Part shown: in pieces, positions 59,969 to 64,000 of the stretch
How the letters are laid out: every line of letters starts with the position of its first letter
Numbering within the stretch: position 1 is the stretch's first letter
Origin: Micromonosporaceae bacterium
GTDB lineage: Bacteria; Actinomycetota; Actinomycetes; Mycobacteriales; Micromonosporaceae
Assembly (NCBI GenBank): GCA_003543035.1
Contig: DPJL01000275.1
Coordinates: 1 to 64,000, forward strand
Reading direction: 5' to 3'
Length of the DNA: 64,000 nt
Position numbers and translations under genes: made by a program
Notes under the pieces: generated by a model
Databases searched by the model: none
What the model saw: the letters and a program-made list of their open reading frames with translations, nothing else
What the model was told of the DNA's origin: nothing

Positions 59969-60847
59969 TCAAGCGCGCTCGGCGGCGACCCGCGCGCGGA
60001 CCGCGGGCGCAACCTCCTCGGCGTACCGGGCCAGCTGGTCCGGCCCTTCCGCCCACAAGATGAACGTGTCCACTCCGTACACCAGCGCGAGATCGGTCAG
60101 CTCGTCCGCCCATTGACCGGCAGGCCCACGCAGCTGGCCCTCCGACGCGCCGTCCGTGATGCTTCCGGCCACGTTCACGATTCGGCGGATCTCGCCGGGA
60201 TCGCGCCCCGCCTCGACCGCGGCCTCGTCCAGGCGGGCCGTCATCTCAGCTAGCCGCGGTACATCGCCGTGTAGCGAGGGCACCCAGCCATCAGCCACTC
60301 GGGCTGTCAGGCGAAGGGCTCGCGGACCGTACGTGCCAAGCCAGATCCCGATATCGTGCGCCGGTACCGGCCCAGAATGGGCCCCGGCAAGACGGTAGTG
60401 GCGGCCGGAGAAGCGCAGATTGCGTTCGCCGCTCCACATCATCCGGATCACCTTGATCGCCTCCGCCAAGGCGTCAAGCGACTCTCCCGGTGTGCGCCGT
60501 GGACCACCATATGCCTCGATGGCGTCCCAGAACCCGCCTGCGCCCAAGCCAAGCTCGAATCGCCCGCCGCTCAGCACATCCAGACTCGCCGCCGCCTTCG
60601 CCATGACCGAGGGCAGGCGTAGAGGCAGATTCGCTACATCGGGAAAGATGCCGATGCGCTCCGTACGCGCCGCGATCATGCTCATCAGCACCCAGGTGTC
60701 GACGAAACGGCGCTGGTATGGGTGGTCTTGCACGGCAACATAGTCCAACCCACGCCGCTCGGCTTCCTGCGCCGTCACCAGCAGGGGATCAGCGGCGTTC
60801 GGGATGAGAAAGTAGCCGAACGCCAGCGGCCGTCCAAAGTCTGTCAT
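59969..60847 (-). CDS. LLM-class (F420-dependent type) oxidoreductase
   Basis: A 292-aa luciferase-like barrel protein: LAFGYFLIPNAADPLLVTAQ at the N terminus, RRGLDYVAVQDHPYQRRFVD near 33, RIGIFPDVANLPLRLPSVMA, DVLSGGRFELGLGAGGFWDA near 92, and IGIWLGTYGPRALRLTARVA near 170. It resembles F420-using hydride-transfer enzymes of actinobacteria. It is only distantly like the one at 1402. ATG 60847 gives the family N terminus; the frame extends upstream to 61339 through a decayed methyltransferase gene on the other strand, so that extension is rejected. Confidence 0.87.
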   Translation of the reverse strand: MTDFGRPLAFGYFLIPNAADPLLVTAQEAERRGLDYVAVQDHPYQRRFVDTWVLMSMIAARTERIGIFPDVANLPLRLPSVMAKAAASLDVLSGGRFELGLGAGGFWDAIEAYGGPRRTPGESLDALAEAIKVIRMMWSGERNLRFSGRHYRLAGAHSGPVPAHDIGIWLGTYGPRALRLTARVADGWVPSLHGDVPRLAEMTARLDEAAVEAGRDPGEIRRIVNVAGSITDGASEGQLRGPAGQWADELTDLALVYGVDTFILWAEGPDQLARYAEEVAPAVRARVAAERA

Positions 60848-60928
60848 CGCCACTAGCCTATGGCAGCGCGGCAGGCAGCTGGTGTGTTGGCCGGTGACTT
60901 CGCTGAAGTGACCGCACGGCCGGCTCGG

Positions 60929-61450
60929 TGACGCGGTGGTGACCGCAGCCGTGGCCGAGGGCGTGGACCAAGTGGTGTTACTCGCCGCGGGTTCGGATAC
61001 GAGATCGTTCCGGCTGGATCTCCCGGATGAGGTGACGCTCTTCGAGCTGGATCTGCCTGGCCAACTGGCGGGCAAGTTGAGGTCCTGCAACGAGCTAGGG
61101 CTGCACACCACCCACGACTCTTCGTCGTAGAGGCTGACTTGCGCGAGGATTGGACGGCAGCCCTGATCGCGGCCGGTCTCCGGCCCGACAGCCCAACAGT
61201 CTGGCTGGTCGATGGGCTCTTCTACTATCTCGGCCGGAACGCCGGGGACAGCGTCCTCAAGCGGCTCAGCGCGGTGAGCGCGCCGGTTCGCCGCTGGCGC
61301 TTGACATTCCGCACGAACGGTTCTGGCCGAGCCGGCCAAACAGGAGCCGGTGCGCTGGCTGGCTGACTATGGTTGGCAGGCTCAGGCTTACCTAGGGGAG
61401 GATCTCGTTGCGGGCCGTTGCCCGCTCTTGCCTCCCGCACCGGAAGACTG
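60929..61450 (+). pseudogene. decayed SAM-dependent methyltransferase (PPM/LCM-like family)
   Basis: Three frames carry consecutive pieces of the class-I methyltransferase family that includes putative polyketide O-methyltransferases. Frame 1: EGVDQVVLLAAGSDTRSFRL and FELDLPGQLAGK (60957-61075). Frame 2: ADLREDWTAALIAAGLRPDS and VWLVDGLFYYLGRNAGDSVL (about 61136-61260), then SAVSAP. Frame 1 again: VRWLADYGWQAQAYLGED (61350-61403). The N-terminal 60-80 residues are missing. At least two frameshifts plus truncation make this a pseudogene. The rest of 60848-61518 has no other gene. Confidence 0.75.
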
Positions 61451-61518
61451 TCCAATCCAGACCGCACCATCTGGCACGTCGTTGGCCAGAGACTCTAGGC
61501 GTTCCAAGGCCAGTGGTA

Positions 61519-62220
61519 TTACTGCGCCCGCTCGGGGCATCCGTGCTCCCGATGCCACTGGTACACCTCGGTGGCCGCTGACTTCGGAGCCTTGGCCCGC
61601 CATGCGTCCAAATAGGGCCATGGCCAGACCACGCCCCGGCGAATCCACCAGTCAGCCGCTCCGGCACAGGGCGGGGAGATGCCGAAATGCAGGTGACAGA
61701 TGTTGCTGGCGTTTCCGGTATGCCCGACCGCGCCAACGGACTGGCCATTGCGTACCCGGACCCCCTTCTCGATCCCGGCCGCTACCTCCACCAGGTGCGC
61801 GCCGTAATAGCGCACGCCGTCATCGCCCTTGATGGAAACGAAGAGTCCACCTTTGAGGGCCGGGTCGGGGTTGGCCGGATCAAATCGGTCGACCCGGCTC
61901 ACCTCGAGCACTATCCCGTCGGTGACCGCACGCACGGCTGAACCGCAACTGGCGAAGATGTCGGTGGCCGCATAGCCGCTATGCGTGCGGTGATATGACA
62001 CAGGGTTGCCGTCGACCGGGAAGGTGTACTTCCATGACGTGGCCGATGGCGAGGGCGATGGGCTCGGAGCAGCGGACGGGCCAGGCGTGTCAGAAACGGT
62101 TGGTGACGGTGAACCAGATCCCGCCCCCACCTGAGGCGGGGAGGATGAGCAGCCAGCGAGCAGCACCGTCAACATCGCCGTCAGCCCGGATCGCCACATG
62201 CGCTCGATCCTGACAGACAT
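61519..62220 (-). CDS. M23 (LytM-type) metallopeptidase lipoprotein
   Basis: A 233-aa lipoprotein: signal ERMWRSGLTAMLTVLLAGC with lipobox Cys24, a Ser/Pro/Thr linker to about residue 65, then an M23 domain. YHRTHSGYAATDIFASCGSA near 80 has the His and Asp zinc ligands; YYGAHLVEVAAGIEKGVRVR and SNICHLHFGISPP near 180 give the HxH pair. A full zinc set suggests an active peptidoglycan endopeptidase, anchored outside the membrane. A cysteine pair and the Trp-rich tail (ADWWIRRGVVWPWPYLDAWR) are additional. It is divergent from the M19-like gene at 62324. Confidence 0.88.
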   Translation of the reverse strand: MSVRIERMWRSGLTAMLTVLLAGCSSSPPQVGAGSGSPSPTVSDTPGPSAAPSPSPSPSATSWKYTFPVDGNPVSYHRTHSGYAATDIFASCGSAVRAVTDGIVLEVSRVDRFDPANPDPALKGGLFVSIKGDDGVRYYGAHLVEVAAGIEKGVRVRNGQSVGAVGHTGNASNICHLHFGISPPCAGAADWWIRRGVVWPWPYLDAWRAKAPKSAATEVYQWHREHGCPERAQ

Positions 62221-62247
62221 CCCCGCCGGTTGGCGGGTAGCAGTTTA

Positions 62248-62298
62248 TTGACCGATCGGTAACGAGGGCTCTAAGTTGTCACCAACGTGAGACAACTT
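62248..62298 (+). promoter_or_regulatory. promoter and dyads before the M19-like gene
   Basis: TTGACC (62248-62253), an 18-base spacer and TAAGTT (62272-62277) form a plausible promoter. The palindrome ACCGATCGGT (62251-62260) overlaps the -35. A second dyad AAGTTGTC-N10-GACAACTT (62273-62280 and 62291-62298) covers the -10 and start site. Both are placed for repressor control. Confidence 0.5.
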
Positions 62299-62323
62299 CA
62301 GCTTCTTCAGCCGTGAGGTAGCC

Positions 62324-64000
62324 ATGATCCGCCCCCGATCAGCTGTCTACATCGCACTTACCTCCGCCGCCGCCCTGGTCCTCGCCGGACCCGTCTCGCC
62401 TGCTCCGGCCGAGAGCGCTCCCGGCGCGCACGTCAACGCCGTGGGCACCCCGTCGTCCACATTGGCCGCCGACGGCAGCGTGCGCGGGTTCTTCGACGCG
62501 CACAACCACCTCTTCTCCGACCAGGCCTTCGGCGGCAAACTGCTGTGCGGCAAGGTTTTCGATCCCGAGGGCATCGCGAAGGCCCTCGTGGACTGCGCCG
62601 ACCACTATCCCAACGGAGAGCTCGCCTGGTTCGAGAACTTCACCCGCCACGGGACTCCCACCGGCACCCATGACCCAGCTGGATACCCGACTTTTCGCGA
62701 CTGGCCGGCCAACAACTCGCTGACCCATCAGCAGAACTACTACACATGGATCGAGCGCGCCTGGCGCGGCGGTCTTCGCGTGATGGTCAACGACCTGGTC
62801 ACCAACAGGCAGCTCTGCGACATCTACCCACTCAAGGATCGTTCGTGCGACGAGATGACCTCGATCCGCCTCCAGGTCCAGCTGAGTCTCCAGCTGCAGG
62901 CACACATCGACGCCGAGTCCGGCGGACCGGGCAGGGGCTGGCTGCGCATCGTGCGCTCCGCCGCCGAGGCGCGGCAGGCTATCGCCCAAGGGAAGCTGGC
63001 GATGATCCTAGGTGTCGAGACTTCTGAGCCATTCGGCTGCCGCCAAATCCTTGGCGTCGCCCAATGTTCGGCCGCCGACATCGATCGGGGCCTCGACGAG
63101 CTTTACGGGCTTGGCATCCGCAGCATGTTCCTGTGCCACAAGTTCGACAACGCCCTGTGCGGGGTCAGATTCGACGGCGGTACCCAGGGCACGATCGTCA
63201 ACATCGGCAACTTCGCCGGGACGGGACAGTTCTGGAAGGCCAACACCTGCACCGGCCCGCACCACGACAACACCATCACGGGCGACGGCGTCATCCCGGA
63301 CCACTTCGCCCGGCTGCTCCCGCCCGGAGTGACCTTGCCGGTCTACCCACCCGCGCCACACTGCAACGTCAACGGCTTGACAGCGCTGGGCGAGCACATG
63401 GTCCGGGGCATGATCTCCCGCGGCATGCTCATCGAGATCGACCACATGAGCGCCAAAGCGGCCGACCAAACCCTGGACATCCTCGAAGCGGCGGCATACC
63501 CGGGCGTCATCTCCTCGCACAGCTGGACGGACAACGGATACCTGCCACGCCTCTACGCGCTCGGTGGAATGATCGCCCAATATGGACACGACGCCTCGGA
63601 CTTCGTCCGGGAACTCCAGCGCACCAAGCCTTTGCGGGAGCGGTACGGCATCGCCGGTTACGGCGTGGGCACCGACGCCAACGGCTTCGGCGGCCTGCCC
63701 AACGCGCACAACGGTTCTGTGAGTTACCCGTTCCGGTCGTTCGACGGCTCCGTGACGCTTGACCGGCTGCGCACAGGTTCGCGGGTGTGGGATGTCAACC
63801 GCGACGGGATGGCCCACTACGGCCTGCTGCCGGACTGGATCGAGGACATGCGCCTCATCGGCGGCCAAGCGGTCATCGACGACCTGGCCGGTGGCGCCGA
63901 GGCCTATCTGCGAACTCTGGCGGCCGCCGAAGCCCATACTCCACCGGTCAACCTCGCGCTCGGTAAGACCGCGACCGCCAGCTCCTATGAGTGGTGGACA
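62324..64000 (+). CDS. secreted M19 (membrane dipeptidase)-like protein with C-terminal discoidin-type domain, partial
   Basis: The frame from ATG 62324 is open to the window end (559 codons). Signal peptide SAVYIALTSAAALVLAGPVS with cleavage near AESA (about 32). The catalytic-like part has FFDAHNHLFSD near 55 (HxH metal pair), LAMILGVETSEPFG near 230 (bridging Glu), MLIEIDHMSAKAAD near 370, GVISSHSW near 392 and GYGVGTDANGFGG near 448. This is the metal-ligand order of renal-dipeptidase/amidohydrolase barrels. It is longer than typical M19 enzymes, with Cys-rich insertions. The last residues (VNLALGKTATASSYEWWT) begin an F5/8 type C (discoidin) carbohydrate-binding domain that continues outside. 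GAGGTAGCC precedes the ATG. Confidence 0.83.
   Translation, partial: MIRPRSAVYIALTSAAALVLAGPVSPAPAESAPGAHVNAVGTPSSTLAADGSVRGFFDAHNHLFSDQAFGGKLLCGKVFDPEGIAKALVDCADHYPNGELAWFENFTRHGTPTGTHDPAGYPTFRDWPANNSLTHQQNYYTWIERAWRGGLRVMVNDLVTNRQLCDIYPLKDRSCDEMTSIRLQVQLSLQLQAHIDAESGGPGRGWLRIVRSAAEARQAIAQGKLAMILGVETSEPFGCRQILGVAQCSAADIDRGLDELYGLGIRSMFLCHKFDNALCGVRFDGGTQGTIVNIGNFAGTGQFWKANTCTGPHHDNTITGDGVIPDHFARLLPPGVTLPVYPPAPHCNVNGLTALGEHMVRGMISRGMLIEIDHMSAKAADQTLDILEAAAYPGVISSHSWTDNGYLPRLYALGGMIAQYGHDASDFVRELQRTKPLRERYGIAGYGVGTDANGFGGLPNAHNGSVSYPFRSFDGSVTLDRLRTGSRVWDVNRDGMAHYGLLPDWIEDMRLIGGQAVIDDLAGGAEAYLRTLAAAEAHTPPVNLALGKTATASSYEWWT

Noticed and set aside
1..64000. CRISPR arrays, rRNA/tRNA genes, insertion sequences, integrases
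   Set aside because: No regularly spaced repeats, clover-leaf sequences, transposase motifs or terminal inverted repeats with target duplications were seen.

Overview
The window is high-GC, gene-dense actinobacterial DNA. Supporting signs are two AfsR/SARP-type giant regulators, F420-dependent luciferase-like oxidoreductases, a complete egtABCD ergothioneine operon, many GTG/TTG starts, ATGA/GTGA stop-start overlaps and apparently leaderless promoters. The family mix suggests a filamentous or soil actinomycete (Pseudonocardiales-like), but the species cannot be fixed from sequence alone. No rRNA, tRNA, CRISPR array, integrase or insertion sequence was seen.

Region 1 (1-21140) is a catabolic locus. 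A minus-strand operon (7024 to 1402) encodes thiolase, a BadI-like ring hydrolase, a BadH-like SDR, an MFE2-type SDR, an acyl-CoA dehydrogenase and an F420-type oxidoreductase. Facing it are a metallo-beta-lactamase-fold hydrolase, an AliA-like acyl-CoA ligase, two alpha/beta hydrolases, a secreted lipase, an IcmF-type fused B12 mutase, another acyl-CoA dehydrogenase, a class III CoA transferase, a MaoC-type hydratase and a secreted DUF6351 protein. Read together: CoA activation, dehydrogenation, hydration, oxidation to a cyclic beta-ketoacyl-CoA, hydrolytic ring opening by the BadI homologue, beta-oxidation of the opened chain, and carbon-skeleton rearrangement of a branched acyl-CoA by the mutase. 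The likely substrate is a branched alicyclic acid. Four promoters in this locus share CTAG-rich palindromes, which suggests one regulon.

Region 2 (21141-27191) holds a GTGA-coupled pair (161-aa unknown, and an M64 metalloprotease joined to a von Willebrand A domain) behind a 17-bp hairpin that buries the ribosome binding site, plus a 708/690-aa protein of unknown function on the same strand. None has a signal peptide. A ricin-lectin remnant lies between them.

Region 3 (27192-38478) has an MFS exporter, a PadR regulator with its membrane protein, a WXG100-like protein, a PLP decarboxylase, a beta-lactamase-fold lipoprotein that has lost its SxxK catalytic motif, a short lipoprotein (possibly a fragment) and a SARP/NB-ARC/TPR regulator.

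Region 4 (38629-49127) has a 2005-residue secreted SpvB/RHS protein ending in a coiled coil rather than a recognisable toxin, a secreted DUF3472 protein, a divergent HxlR/NTF2-like pair, a SigG-like ECF sigma factor with C-terminal SnoaL domain, and a divergent NTF2-SRPBCC fusion.

Region 5 (49824-64000) has egtABCD (no egtE seen), a second SARP regulator, a membrane protein/lipoprotein pair, several decayed genes, a methyltransferase-like membrane protein, an F420-type oxidoreductase, an M23 lipoprotein and, running off the right edge, a secreted M19-dipeptidase-like protein entering a discoidin-type domain.
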